From Plotosus lineatus (Eukaryota > Chordata > Actinopteri > Siluriformes > Plotosidae), in NCBI GenBank assembly GCA_024760905.1, contig CM045750.1, positions 19,781,919 through 19,845,918 on the forward strand: a stretch of DNA of 64,000 nt, in the 5' to 3' direction. Below the pieces are notes generated by a model. That model was not told the origin of the DNA. It worked only from the letters and a program-made list of their open reading frames with translations, and did not search any database. Below are positions 54,040 to 64,000 of the stretch, piece by piece (position 1 is the first letter of the stretch; each line of letters opens with the position of its first letter). The translations under genes and the position numbers were made by a program.

Positions 54040-54922
54040 GAATGTAAATATATAACATTGGATGTTGGTGCTATATGGACGAGTTTGTACAGTTTAATGT
54101 TCACAGGTTGGAATGATTTCCTCTATCGTTCAGTAGAATATTTCGGTGGTATCAGTCCCTCGCTGAATGGCTCCTGTGGCTGATCAGTAGGTTGTGACGC
54201 GGGCGGGAGGTATTGTTCAATATTGTCTTTATTCTGGACAACATTCCCCTCAGAAAGACTATCACAAGTAGTCCAGCTCCAGCCTCACAACGTTACCGAC
54301 CTTGCAGATCAGTTTGTTCAATGTATTAGCATCTCAAAGCCCCCCTGCTGCCCCATCATGCAGCAGCATAGAGGATATTGCTGGTCACACCAGACTCATA
54401 AAGCATTTTGAGTAGTTGGATAGTAAATGACCTGAACCTCCTCCAAAAATAATGATGGCGCTGGCCATTCTTGTAAAGTGTGGTGGTGTTTTTATTCCAG
54501 TCCAGTTTATTGTCAATATGGACTCTGTGGTATAGCTTATCCTCCACCATTTCCACATTGATGCCCTGCATGGAAACAGGAGTCAGTGGTCTTTCGGATA
54601 TCCTAAAATCCACAATCAGTTCCTTGGTGTTTGTCACATTAAGCTGTAGATGATTCTACTCATACCATGTGATTAGGGAATCCACCGCAGCCTGATACTC
54701 CGTCTCATTACCTCCACTGATACATCCGACTACAGCAGGGTCATCAGAAATTTTCTGAAGATGGCAGGTCTCTGTGCAGTAGCTGAAGTCTATTGTGTAG
54801 AGGGTAAAGAGAAAAGGACAGAGGACGGTCCCTTGTGGGGCGCCAGAGTGTGGCGTTTTAGTACAGTCAGTTCTAAAAGTTGATGTGCTGGAAGCAGGGG
54901 GGGGGGGGGGGTGAGTAAGCAT
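54040..54922 (-). pseudogene. LINE reverse transcriptase fragment, CR1/L2/Rex1-like type
   Basis: Non-LTR RT remnant on the minus strand. Open piece 54656-54922 shows TKTPHSGAPQGTVLCPFLFT (motif B), SYCTETCHLQKISDDPAVVG (the FADD box decayed to ISDD) and DSLITWYE. Piece 54356-54637 continues in another frame with TNTKELIVDFRIS and YHRVHIDNKLDWNKNTTTLY, the usual block after the catalytic motif. Farther down, decayed C-terminal text runs to about 54040. The endonuclease and RT front are missing. Confidence 0.75.
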
Positions 54923-55190
54923 TCGGATCTAAGTGACTTCGACATAGGAAACATTGTGCTGATTAAATGACCCGATATATTTATCTCGAAGATGGCAGGT
55001 TTCCTGGGAAATGAACCCTAGTACATCTGATTTAATCCTGAGAAGACCTTTGTACCACAAACTGCAGAAACTGTTGATGCTGGCTTTGGTAGAAAGGTGC
55101 CAGAACATAATGCATTGCAGGCTTCTGCATAGTGGACTGTCTAGCCATAGACCAGCCAGGTGGTGTTAATGTGATGGTTTAGCAGTGTAA
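54923..55190 (+). mobile_element. Right end of a decayed DNA transposon
   Basis: Contains the peptide DLSDFDIGNIVLIK (54926-54967, then a stop), reminiscent of a Tc1-type transposase N-terminus. It ends gccaggtggtgttaatgtga, the inverse of the motif at 52160. If 52147 and 55190 are the two ends, the inner 2.6 kb is mostly later SINE and LINE insertions. Confidence 0.45.
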
Positions 55191-55194
55191 ATGA

Positions 55195-55611
55195 GACGGA
55201 GAGTGAATCGAAGAGTATGAACATGGATGAAATGTATATCATAGCAGTTTATTCACAGGGATGCTTCACATAATCTTAGCCTAATTAAACACATAAAAAA
55301 TATAAGATGGTTAAAAAAAACAAACAAAAAAAAACATGGCAATCATTGATAGAGTAAAGGGCTGTTTAGGAGATATTTATTTAACAGTTATGAGAGGAAT
55401 GTCAATTTGCACTGATTTGCAACAATGCCACGCATAATACTGAAATCACACTCATTATTTCATTACTGAGATATATAACTTGAAATATTTGTAAATGAAT
55501 GAATAACAATGAAGAATAAAACAGTAATATTTTACCTCTTTGTAAGAAGATAGTTTGAATAAAATGTTGTTATGTAAAATTAATATGTGAGAGATGTGTC
55601 ATTCATTAACG
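55195..55611. other. AT-rich stretch, nothing recognised
   Basis: No repeat end or domain is seen. Confidence 0.5.
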
Positions 55612-55945
55612 TATTATTTCATTTTCTCAGCCACTTAATCCTAATTAAGGCACCCATCTCAGCCGACTCTGGTCAAAGGCCAGATACACTTGCCAATTCA
55701 TCGTAGAACAAATACTTATAACCATTGATACTCACACTCACACCCCGGGAGGAGGGGGGGGGGGTGTAGCCAGTTATCCTAGTGTGGATGTTTTTCGCTG
55801 TGAGACGATTATTCGGAGGAAACCCATGCAAGCACGGAAAGAACATTTAAACTCTACCTGGAAACACCAAGAGCCTGGAAATCGAACCCCAACCTTGTTG
55901 CTGTGACACGGACATGCTAATCACTTCACCGCTGTGCTGATTTAT
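55612..55945 (-). mobile_element. SINE-C
   Basis: Reverse copy: tttctcagccacttaatcct, cacccatctcagccgactct, gccagttatcctagtgtgga, aatcgaaccccaaccttgtt, acttcaccgctgtgctg. A G run sits at 55756-55765. Confidence 0.8.
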
Positions 55946-56124
55946 CTGATTATTTTCCTATACAACCAGTTCCCAACATCTTCTATTTAGTGATTTGCAC
56001 ACGCTATTTGGGGGAAATAATTCACGTCCCGGTGTTAACACAATCATCTTAACCCCTCATGAATAAATTTACATTTGAATAGAACGGGAATTAATTTACC
56101 TTATTAATGAACAGCATTTCCGCA

Positions 56125-56175
56125 CATTTATATTTATGGAATTTTGCAGATGCCCTTACCCTTATGCATTCAGGG
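56125..56175 (-). mobile_element. SINE-E tail scrap
   Basis: Text ttatggaattttgcagatgc and ccttaccc resembles the inverse of the fish SINE tail. Very short. Confidence 0.35.
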
Positions 56176-56984
56176 GGGGGGGTGTAATTAAAACAATAAA
56201 TAATTAATTTTATTTCATGCTCATTTATTTTTTTTATTTATTGTGTTATGTGTGAGTTAATGAAGTGTGCTGGGAAATAGCCAAAATGGAGATTGAGGCA
56301 TTTTACCTTGAACCTGCATGAATCACTAATCTGAGCTCAGTGGGGGGAGGGGGGGGTTATGGTCCCATCATGTACCTTAAATAAGCAAACAAACAAAAAA
56401 CATACATCTATTTTTAATGCTGGACTTTATAAACACATCCATTACAGTTTGGAACTTCTATCAAGTTTAGGAAAAGCCAGCATAAGGATATCATAATCAA
56501 GTTGATTTTTGGTCATAAATTTTTCCAGATGTAGTTTTTAGTCAGTGATGCATCGACAAAGTATGCGACTATTAACCTGGAGATTCCAAGTTCAAATCCA
56601 TGTTGATACCCGAGACATCTGCAACCAGGAATTCATGGGAGCTAATTGGCTGAAACTCTCGTGGGAGGGAGGGATGGCACTCTCCTGTCATTCACACTGA
56701 TCTCCAGCCAACCCATGGGCGACTGTGAGCTTATTTATTTGGAAGGGGAAGGATGGCATTTTCCCTCCAAGTGTTTTGGGCCATCTCCAAATTCGCATTC
56801 GCAGTAGTTTGTAAAGAGGGGGATGGGGGGCGCCCTTCCTGGTTTTGTTGGCGGTTGTATTTGATAGGTACAGAATAGTTGATGAGTGGGAATTGTACAA
56901 AAATAAAATTAGGAGGGAAAAAAAATCGGGAAACATACACAAGAGGTAGAAAAAGTTATCAACATCATAATTTGGCAACTACTT
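56176..56984. other. Low-copy stretch, nothing recognised
   Basis: Two short G runs (near 56172 and 56341). The reverse ORF at 56688-56978 has no domain. Confidence 0.5.
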
Positions 56985-57125
56985 TTATCCAGAGTTATTT
57001 TTAAATATAATTAATTATTAATAAGTTAAGGGCCTTCCTCAAGGGCCTAACAGTGATGACAGTGTGGTTGAACTGCTGACCTTCAAATCAGTAACCTGTC
57101 ACCTTAAGCCACCAGTGCCCTGAGG
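56985..57125 (-). mobile_element. SINE-E
   Basis: Reverse copy: acttttatccagagttattt, agggccttcctcaagggcct, gtggttgaactgctgacct, ttaagccaccagtgccctg. Confidence 0.65.
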
Positions 57126-57240
57126 GTCATCATCCTCATCATCGTCCATCAAACATATCATGAATAATCATATTTCAATTTAAATTATCAGTGGTATTGT
57201 CAATGTAATACATTATAATAATTTTCGGTGTATATAATAG

Positions 57241-57290
57241 GAAGAAGAAGCAGAAGAAGAAGAAGAAGAAGAAGAAGAAGAAGAAGAAAG
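57241..57290. repeat. (GAA)n microsatellite
   Basis: About 16 GAA/GCA units adjoining a SINE-B. Confidence 0.95.
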
Positions 57291-57291
57291 C

Positions 57292-57645
57292 TCAGGCATG
57301 GTGTTAGGATGCTAGCTCAAAAGGCTAAGGCCTTGATCAAAAGGACAGGGGTTCAAGCCCAACTATCACTGAGTTGTCACTGCTGTCCCCACAGTGCGGC
57401 TAACTAGGGTATCAAAGTCCAGCCATGTCTATTTCTGTGTGTTTTGAGAGGCGTATAAAAGACCCACTGCTGACTTTCCTCAAGAGTAGGCCATAGAGTT
57501 GCCACCAAAGTGTTTCTGTGCTTCAATATCCTGGTGAGCTGTCCAGGGTGTACTCGACCCTTGCCCAGATTCAACTGAGATGGGCACCAGCCTCCCCGTA
57601 ACCCTACATAGGATTAAGCGGCTCACAAAAAGAAATGAATCAATG
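57292..57645 (+). mobile_element. SINE-B, diverged head
   Basis: ggcatggtgttaggatgcta, ggacaggggttcaagccca, ctaactagggtatcaaagtc, gctgtccagggtgtactcga, tail gggcaccagcctccccgtaa. Confidence 0.8.
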
Positions 57646-58699
57646 AATAAAGCCCAGGTGACATTGTCACGACTCACTGCACTTCCCAGTATCCCTTGTA
57701 CCTATGCCTCTGAAAGTCTTAATCTTTTGGAAAATCATGTCACATGATTCATTCCATGCTCAAGCGCCTGTTTGTCACCATACTGCTTATAGAGGGTCCA
57801 TAAGGATTTCGTTTTTGTTCAGGGCCTTGTGTGGGATTGTGCTTTCTTGCCACTGTGTGCTCTACTTTTTTCTTGATGTTCCTGTTCGTGCCAGGCCTAG
57901 CTTCTTTGCGTGATAGTTTGTGGTTTGTTTTTGTCCGATATAAGTTATTGTTTAATTTATTAAAGTGGTCTGACAGTAAAGGTGCCTCTTGCATCATATA
58001 TGACAAACTAAACTGGTATTTATTTATTTTTTTTTGTTTGCTTAAAAAAAACACTTTTGTGATTGCTCAGAGTATTTCCTTATGATCCGTATTTGGTAGC
58101 AGAATACTCTACCAACCTACAGAATTGTAGAAGGATTCCCAAAAATAATAAAACATAAAACCAACCAGAAGCCTTAAAACAGATATGAGTCCATGTAAAC
58201 AGAACTCGTTTTTTGCTTGGATGGCGCTAGTCTGATCGCGCTGATTGAGAGCCAACTCCATAGTTTACGGATGCTCGAGAATTTCTGTAACTGTAATTGC
58301 TATTTTCTCAAAAGGAGCCTTTTCTGATTAGAGACAGTAATTTAACAATTTTTACCCTATAATCATACATTACATATCATTTCGAACCATATTAAATTCT
58401 CTTTCCAAATATATAACTATCTCAGTATGTCAAATTCCATAATTAATCTGAATCATGCTGGAGGAAGTCATAAAGAATAAAAAAAATAAATAAATAATAA
58501 AAAAAAAAAATCCATTCATCAGTCGCCAGGCAGCCCAAGCTCTTCAGCAGCTGGACTCTGAAGCAACAAATACCAAATACCAGCATTTGCGATTGAGGAG
58601 AACTAGATCTTATTTCCCACCAGCTTGTGGTCACTCAGCAACAAGATGGATGAGTTATGACTGTGCTTTAATTCACGCCACATTGATTACTGTGTCATG
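57646..58699. other. Low-copy stretch, nothing recognised
   Basis: Includes an A-rich run near 58480-58510. Overlapping ORFs on both strands at 57704-58085 show no domain. Confidence 0.5.
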
Positions 58700-60110
58700 T
58701 CTTGGTTGGACACTTTCACCCCAGATATCATGATTGAGCTAACGACAACCCCATCTGGTTGCAGCAACACCGGATCAGAGCCACCCTGCACAGAGTCGTC
58801 AAGGGGAAAGCTACTGGTGCCAGCAGAGTAACAGGAATGGTACTTTAAGCATGTGCAGATTAACTAGCAAGGATTTGTACCATCGTCAATCCCTTGCTTC
58901 TGCAATATACGGTTCTCACCTGCCTCAAAGCGGCCACCATCATTTGGGTGCCTAAGACGAGCACAGCAAGCTGCCTGAATGACTACCGCCCAATTGCCCT
59001 AACCCCAATAATCACCAAATGTTTCGAAAAACTCGTCTCACATTAAGGCTGCTTTCCCCGCTGACCTTGATCCAGATCAGTTTGCATACAGAACAAACAG
59101 GTCAACAGAGATGCCATGGATACTGCCATCCCACACCTGGACATCAGGGACTCCTCTGTAAGGATGCTGTTAGTAGACTTCAACTCTGCTTTTTATGCAG
59201 TCCAACCACATAGACTGGTCCAGAAGTTGGGGTCAGCATAGGAGAACAATACATCAGGGTAGGAGAACGCCTTTCCACCACTCTCATCCTGAACACCAGA
59301 CCACCACAGGGGGTTCTCACTCGACTGTTCCCCCACTCACACCAGTAACACCATCATCAAAGTTGCCGATGGCACCAATGTCATAGGCTTGATTAGAAGT
59401 AATGAGTCAGCCTTCCAGGAGGGATGTCCGACATCTGCGACAATGGTGTTATGACAACAATCTTGAACTAAACACATTCAAAGCCAAGGGAATGAAAATG
59501 GACTTGAGGGGATCGAAACAAACTGAGCACTCTGCCATCTGCATTGATGAAGAGGAGGTAGAGGGGTGGAGTGCTTCAAGTTTCGGAATCCACATCTCTG
59601 CTGACTTCAAACATATCCCACCAGGTGGGGAAAGCACAACAAAGGATGTACTCTGACAAAGCCCGCTTTCCCAGACCCCTACTGACAAACTTGCCATCGA
59701 GAGCCTCCTGACCTCCTGCTGTACACTGTGGTTTATCAGCTGTACTGCAGAAGCCATGGAAGCCTGGCAGCGGGTGGTGAGGATTGCAGAACGGGTGATT
59801 GGAACCATACTACCCCATCTCAGTGACGTTTACACTTACAGACTTCAGAGGAGAGCCAGTGGAATTATCAGCGAACCCCAGACACCCTGGAAATTCTGCA
59901 CACTCCTATTTCTCCCCTCTCCTCTGCGGAAAAAGGTACAGGACACTCATAACAAAAACTAAAAGACTCAATGACAGCTTTTTACCCACAAGCTGTTAAA
60001 CAACCCCACCACCACCACCACCACCACCACCACCACCACCACACACCAGAGACGGAATAAACATAATTCAGACCATCTTCCTGGACTATGCAATATCACT
60101 CTTCTAAATG
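58700..60110 (+). pseudogene. LINE RT pseudogene, CR1/L2/Rex1-like type
   Basis: Decayed non-LTR RT on the plus strand with many stops. In order: ATGASRVTGMVL and an 'ACAD.LA' block (58815-58870), [20 protein letters not shown] then [18 protein letters not shown] (58927-59038), VRMLLVDFNSAFYAVQPHRL (motif A, about 59160-59220), PTHTSNTIIKVADGTNVIGL (motif C with FADD turned to VADG, about 59334-59390), and SFGIHISAD (about 59580). After it, RVVRIAERVIGTILPHLSDV (59770-59835) marks the C-terminal block. Insertions and deletions shift the frame repeatedly. The endonuclease is not seen. Confidence 0.8.
60004..60045. repeat. (CAC)n microsatellite at LINE end
   Basis: About 14 CAC/CCA units directly after the LINE C-terminal block. 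Confidence 0.95.
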
Positions 60111-60286
60111 CAATAATCGTGTTTAAAGCAGGTCTTGAACATCATTACATTTTACTACAATGTACCTCATACGGATAATTAAAAGCTCTACCTCTTACCC
60201 GGTGTATATCATGCATCTCTGACTATCATGTGTTCTGTGTATGGGTGGATATGTAAATATATGTATTAGTCTCTGAATATGTGAAT

Positions 60287-60959
60287 TACATGTGCATGAA
60301 TGACATGACAAGGACCAAAGAGGAACGGTGAGGTTACAGGGAGCAGAGATAAGAAAGGTGGAGGATTTTAAGTACTTAGGCTCAACAATCCAGAGCAATG
60401 GAGAGTGTGGAAAAGAGGTCAAGAAGCGTGTACAGGCAGGTTGGAATGGTTGGAGAAAAGTGTCCGGTGTGATGTGTGATAGGAGGGTATCGGCAAGAAT
60501 GAAAGGAAAAGTGTACAAGACGGTGATGAGGCCAACGATGTTGTATGGGTTAGAAACAGTGGCCCTGGGGAAAAGACAGGAGGCAGAGTTGGAGGTAGCA
60601 GAGATGAAAATGTTGAGGTTCTCTTTGGGAGTAACGAGGATGGATAGGATTAGGAATGAGCACATCAGAGGGACAGCACATGTAAGACGTTTTGGAGACA
60701 AAGTCAGAGAGGCTAGATTGAGATGGTTTGGACATGTACAGAGGAGGGATAGTGAGTATATTGGTAATAGGATGCTGAGGCTGGAACTACCAGGCAAAAG
60801 GCCTAGAGGAAGACCAAAGAGACGATTCATGGATGTGGTGAAGGAGGACATGAAGGTCGTTGGTGTAAGAGAAGAAGATGCAAAGGATAGGGTGAGATGG
60901 AGGCAGATGATTCGCTGTGGCGACCCCTGAAGGGAAAAGCCGAAAGGAAAAGAAGAAGA
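60287..60959 (+). mobile_element. RTE LINE, 5'-truncated copy (RTE-5) with 19-bp target duplication
   Basis: Flanked by identical AGTCTCTGAATATGTGAAT at 60268-60286 and 60960-60978. It begins tacatgtgcatgaatgacat and ends in aaaagccgaaaggaaaag plus (gaa)n. Confidence 0.97.
60328..60930 (+). pseudogene. RTE-5 C-terminal domain ORF, fully open
   Basis: 200 codons without a stop: MRLQGAEIRKVEDFKYLGST, KRVQAGWNGWRKVSGVMCDR, KVYKTVMRPTMLYGLETVAL, MRLRFSLGV-type block read as MLRFSLGVTRMDRIRNEHIR, EARLRWFGHVQRRDSEYIGN, RRFMDVVKEDMKVVGVREED, ending IRCGDP. Same extent as RTE-4. No endonuclease or RT. The antisense ORF at 60195-61100 is a shadow. Confidence 0.9.
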
Positions 60960-61063
60960 AGTCTCTGAATATGTGAATATGTGAATAGCTATACAGTGTA
61001 CTATATACAGTATGTATGTACATAAGTACATATAGGTGTGGTGTATATGAGTCTGTAGGTATA

Positions 61064-61570
61064 CAATCACTATCCGAGTTATGACGTAGGCGAGTTGCAA
61101 GCACCTGTTCTTCTGACCATGTCTAGCAGATGCCTATTATGAGTTTACTGTAAATGTCTGGCAGCGCAGCACGTAAGATAGTTGTAGCATCACAGCATCT
61201 CACACTCACAGCATTCTACCACTACATTCAGTGAGTCACAGTAACATCTCTTTACAGGACAATTTTACATTCATTTACTGTACACCGTTACCATGGCCCC
61301 CAAAAGGAAGTCCGATTCATCAGAGGGTAATTCTACCAAGCAAGGAACGCACTGTCATTGGAGACGAAGATGAAAGTGAAAGTGAGATCTCCATCTCTCC
61401 CACTTTACGGTGTCTACAATTTTGAAGGACAAGGACCGCATTAAGGAAGCAGTGAAAGCAGCAGCCCCGATTAAGTCAACTATCATCACAAAACAGTGAG
61501 AAAGACCGATTGCAAAATGGAAAAGTTACTATACACATGGATGGGAGATAATAGGCAAAGAAATGTGAGC
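61064..61570 (+). mobile_element. Tigger element 5' part with transposase N-terminus
   Basis: Preceded by TA, begins caatcactatccgagttatg, then an untranslated leader to the ATG at 61293. It is interrupted by RTE-6, and no right terminus was found. Confidence 0.65.
61293..61570 (+). pseudogene. Tigger transposase N-terminal pseudogene
   Basis: Reads MAPKRKSDSSEGNSTKQG, breaks by indels and stops, then VSTILKDKDRIKEAVKAAAP, IKSTIITKQ and MEKLLYTWMGDNRQRN in other frames. This is the CENP-B-type DNA-binding half of Tigger/pogo transposases (family knowledge). The DDE half is missing and RTE-6 begins within it. Confidence 0.75.
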
Positions 61571-61838
61571 TTCTCCTTTCGGCTTTTCCCTTCAGGGGTC
61601 GCCACAGCAAACCATCCGCCTCCATCTCACCCAGCCTCTGCATCTTTTTCCCTTACACCAACTGCCTTCATGTCTTCCTTCACCACATCCATGAATCGTC
61701 TCTTTGGTCTTCCACTAGGCCTTCTGCCTGGTAGTTCCAACCTCAGCATCCTACTACCAATATACTCACTATCCCTCCTCTGTACATGTCCAAACCATCT
61801 CAATCTAGCCTCTCTGACTTTGTCTCCAAAATGTCTTC
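61571..61838 (-). mobile_element. RTE LINE 3' fragment (RTE-6)
   Basis: Reverse copy of the last ~265 bp: tttcggcttttcccttcagg, ggtcgccacagc, then the C-terminal coding region as far as 'tttgtctccaaaatgtctt'. No clear target duplication was found. Confidence 0.85.
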
Positions 61839-62060
61839 TTGAACAGCTGATAATAAAGATCTCTTTATCTTGTTTGAGAAATTTTGAATTTAATTCTCTT
61901 GCTAATAAATCAGCGAATTAGCAATGAAATTTAGTTTTCATAAGAACAGGTGAAGTACATGATATGTCTGCTTGCCAATGTTGGGATGATGCATGGCCAT
62001 GAAGTCTGTGTAGTTTATGAGTCTTAAAAATATTACATCTGACAGCATTGATGTTTTGTC

Positions 62061-62093
<33 letters not shown>

Positions 62094-62741
62094 TTTTGTT
62101 AGTCAGTTATGTTTAATAAATACACAATGAAATTGACTCAACTCACATTTTCAATGATGGCAGTTTAGCTGAGTGAGAACACTCTTCGGTTTCACTTTTT
62201 AAAGTGTGTGAAGCATTGTGCGAGGGGAAGGGTATACACTTCCTGCTGGGTAAATAATTCACACCTCCTCGCAGTACCAGTGCAACAGGAAAAAAAAAAA
62301 TCCCTATTCTGATCGAAAATGTCTGCATATGTTCAAGACTTCAGCAGTTGGGGGTTGGGTGGGCACGGATGCCATTTTCAATATCCATTAAGAGTTTTGG
62401 TACCTAAATACTTCGAAATGGAGTAAATAGTCATATATTTTAGTGACTCCTACAGAAAAACAGCAGTTTCTTTCATGATTATGCTCAAGAAACTTCGTGT
62501 TCAATAAAAAAATGGTCAGTCTGATTTAAATTGTAAATGTAGTGCAAAAAGGGTGTCTGGGCAGGTAAGGTAGAATGTTCATGTCACTGGTTGTTTGGAA
62601 ATAAAAGTGGTTGGGTAGAGTTGGTGTGAACTGGCAAGTTTTATTTACACTTGTTAATTGTTAATTTTCTCATGGATTTCAGTCTTGATCTGACCGGCTA
62701 CCACCCAGCCATCATTTGTATGTGGGACTCATATAAATATA
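61839..62741. other. Low-copy stretch with (TTTA)n
   Basis: TTTA repeat at 62062-62095. Remaining sequence unrecognised; it may include decayed Tigger interior just after 61839. Confidence 0.5.
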
Positions 62742-63055
62742 CAGGGATTCCTCACTTTCCGCGGTAAATTTGGACCGATATCCCCACTCGACCATCGAAA
62801 TCTGCGAAGTACGATCACCCCCCCCCACACACACACACACACACTGATGTATATGTACATGTATATGTGTATATAATATCAATGAATACATATTCAATGC
62901 TATAAATGCTTATGATGACAATTAAACATTCAAAAAATAACATACGATGTAAATAAAATATAAATGCACACGTTAACAGATGGAACTGCATGAGAAAAAT
63001 GACACACATACATACACATGCGCGTACAAGTGTGCGTGTAGATGTGTGTGCACAC
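62742..63055 (+). mobile_element. MITE-T, left part
   Basis: TA then CAGGGATTCCTCACTTTCCG, gaccgatatccccactcgac, a C run and AC units, tgtatataatatcaatgaat. The AC-rich middle is rearranged and family match is lost near 63055. Confidence 0.75.
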
Positions 63056-63177
63056 ACAAATGCAACCATGAAAGTACAGTTCCAGCTGGGTAGATGAATT
63101 TGTTTGTAAGTCATTAGAGGACAGGGGAACATATATTTAAACCTTGTATAAGTAACATATATGAGTTTGTACTGTAC

Positions 63178-63243
<66 letters not shown>

Positions 63244-63624
63244 ATCACCTGTACATAGCATTATATTCTGTGTTTAAACTCCTGGTTCCTCTCAAGCACA
63301 GCACAGCAGATCTGATCAGACTGACAGAGAGTGTCACTCTTATCCAGTTCATTTTAAGACTGGAGTCAATTTGTTTCTTCTTTGAAAGTTTTTGGAGCTC
63401 AGAAATGTATCGTTCTGCTTCTCTTCCCAGACCTCCGTGTCAGCCACGCCCCTCTGCTGGAGCCTAGTATTAAGTGTACCTCAGAATAATGTTGAATCAT
63501 ATTTACTACTTATATTTATGATATATCTTTCTATAGATTTTACTCCATTTCTATTTCTATATGTTCATCAAATTCCATTTCACTTTCCCTTTTAGTTTCA
63601 ACCTTGACAGCCCTGTTCGTATCT
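63056..63624. other. Unassigned segment with (CT)n
   Basis: (CT)n at 63182-63241, then unique-looking DNA. It sits between two non-overlapping parts of a MITE-T, so it may be an insertion. Confidence 0.5.
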
Positions 63625-63772
63625 CCGGATGGTTTTGATGGGGGATTTTGGGTTATTTTTTGTTTTGTGTTTGTTCAGGGTTTATTTTGCATAATTGGCC
63701 TTGGTTTGTGGCATTTTCCTTAACTTTTTCTCCTATTATTTCTTAATTTTCTTATTTTTTAATTCGATGAAT
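63625..63772 (+). mobile_element. MITE-T, right part without terminus
   Basis: gttttgatgggggattttgg, tttgcataattggccttggt, gtggcattttccttaacttt, aattcgatgaatg. The terminal ~70 bp are replaced by SINE-B2. Confidence 0.7.
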
Positions 63773-64000
63773 GTCTGTCTGTTTTCCTTTTAGCTTTTTC
63801 CCTTTTACTCAGGAGTCGCCACAGCGAATCATCTGATTTGCACGTTTTGATTTGGCAGAGGTTTTTACGTCGGATGCCCTTCCTGTCACAACCGTTTTTA
63901 GCAAGGAACAGAAACACGCTGATGACTTTGCAGCTACTCTTTACGAATGTCAGCAATGGTTCTTTTACATGCCTCTCACCATAGACAGTGAGAGACATGG
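63773..64000 (-). mobile_element. SINE-B2, reverse copy running off the window
   Basis: Order in reverse sense matches 16843: RTE 3' end (agctttttcccttttactc, ggagtcgccacagcgaatca), RTE 5' piece (cggatgcccttcctgtcaca), then SINE-B body (acagaaacacgctgatgact, agacagtgagagacatgg). The head lies beyond 64000. Confidence 0.85.

Overview
The window looks like vertebrate nuclear DNA, most likely from a ray-finned (teleost) fish. The basis is very dense di-, tri- and tetranucleotide microsatellites, Tc1/mariner, Tigger/pogo and hAT DNA transposons, an RTE-clade LINE, other non-LTR LINE pieces and several tRNA-headed SINE families of fish type. The species cannot be named from this. I found no convincing host exon, rRNA, functional tRNA gene, CRISPR array, LTR element or retrovirus. 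Nearly every ORF longer than 60 codons lies in a transposon, runs through a microsatellite, or is the antisense shadow of a transposon ORF. The window is best read as intergenic or long-intron DNA built from nested transposons.

Family names used here are local labels. SINE-A: tRNA-like head, body ending in a 'gtgtaaaaagccca' tail. SINE-B: head 'gtggcctggtggtaaaggtgctgg', body 'gtgcagctaactgggttatc', tail shared with SINE-C. SINE-B2: the same head and body, but a tail made from the two ends of the RTE LINE. SINE-C: head 'gtggttagcac', 'ggtttcctcc' body, tail ending in (gaat)n. SINE-D, SINE-E and SINE-F: three further tRNA-headed families. MITE-T: about 450-560 bp non-autonomous Tigger-like element with ends CAGGGATCCCTCACTTTCC and TA target duplications. 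R1 and D: unclassified repeats present in more than one copy here.

Layout. 0-13 kb: microsatellites, SINE-C/B/A copies, an R1 tandem pair split by a MITE-T, a SINE-F, and a second R1 in inverse orientation. 13-22 kb: SINE-C, A and D copies, two adjacent SINE-B2 composites, an unrecognised ORF, a near-perfect hairpin, a decayed LINE reverse transcriptase and a decayed Tc1-like element. 22.7-25.7 kb: an almost full-length RTE LINE with endonuclease, reverse transcriptase and C-terminal parts, broken by stops and frameshifts. 26-32 kb: SINEs, an RTE 3' fragment with a clear target duplication, a MITE-T and a tetranucleotide tract. 32.27-34.70 kb: a nearly complete but broken Tc1-like element lying against a Tigger-derived element that holds promoter-like tandem repeats. 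35-39 kb: CA arrays, a SINE-C split by a 1.38 kb hAT element with 8-bp target duplications, and a SINE-C split by a MITE-T. 39-45 kb: lower-copy DNA, SINEs and a second Tigger-like element. 45.6-48.3 kb: a hAT-type element inside a SINE-C, itself holding an internally deleted RTE copy. 48.7-55.2 kb: nested SINE-As, a SINE-B split by an RTE 3' fragment, Tc1 remnants and a LINE RT piece. 55-64 kb: SINEs, a decayed LINE, an RTE 3' fragment with a 19-bp target duplication, a Tigger transposase N-terminal remnant, a split MITE-T and a SINE-B2 running off the end.

How the parts relate: the RTE LINE and SINE-B2 share both LINE ends, so the LINE machinery is the likely mobiliser of that SINE (inference, by analogy with ruminant BovB and Bov-tA). 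The DNA transposons give clean relative dating because several inserted into SINEs or R1 and left readable target duplications.
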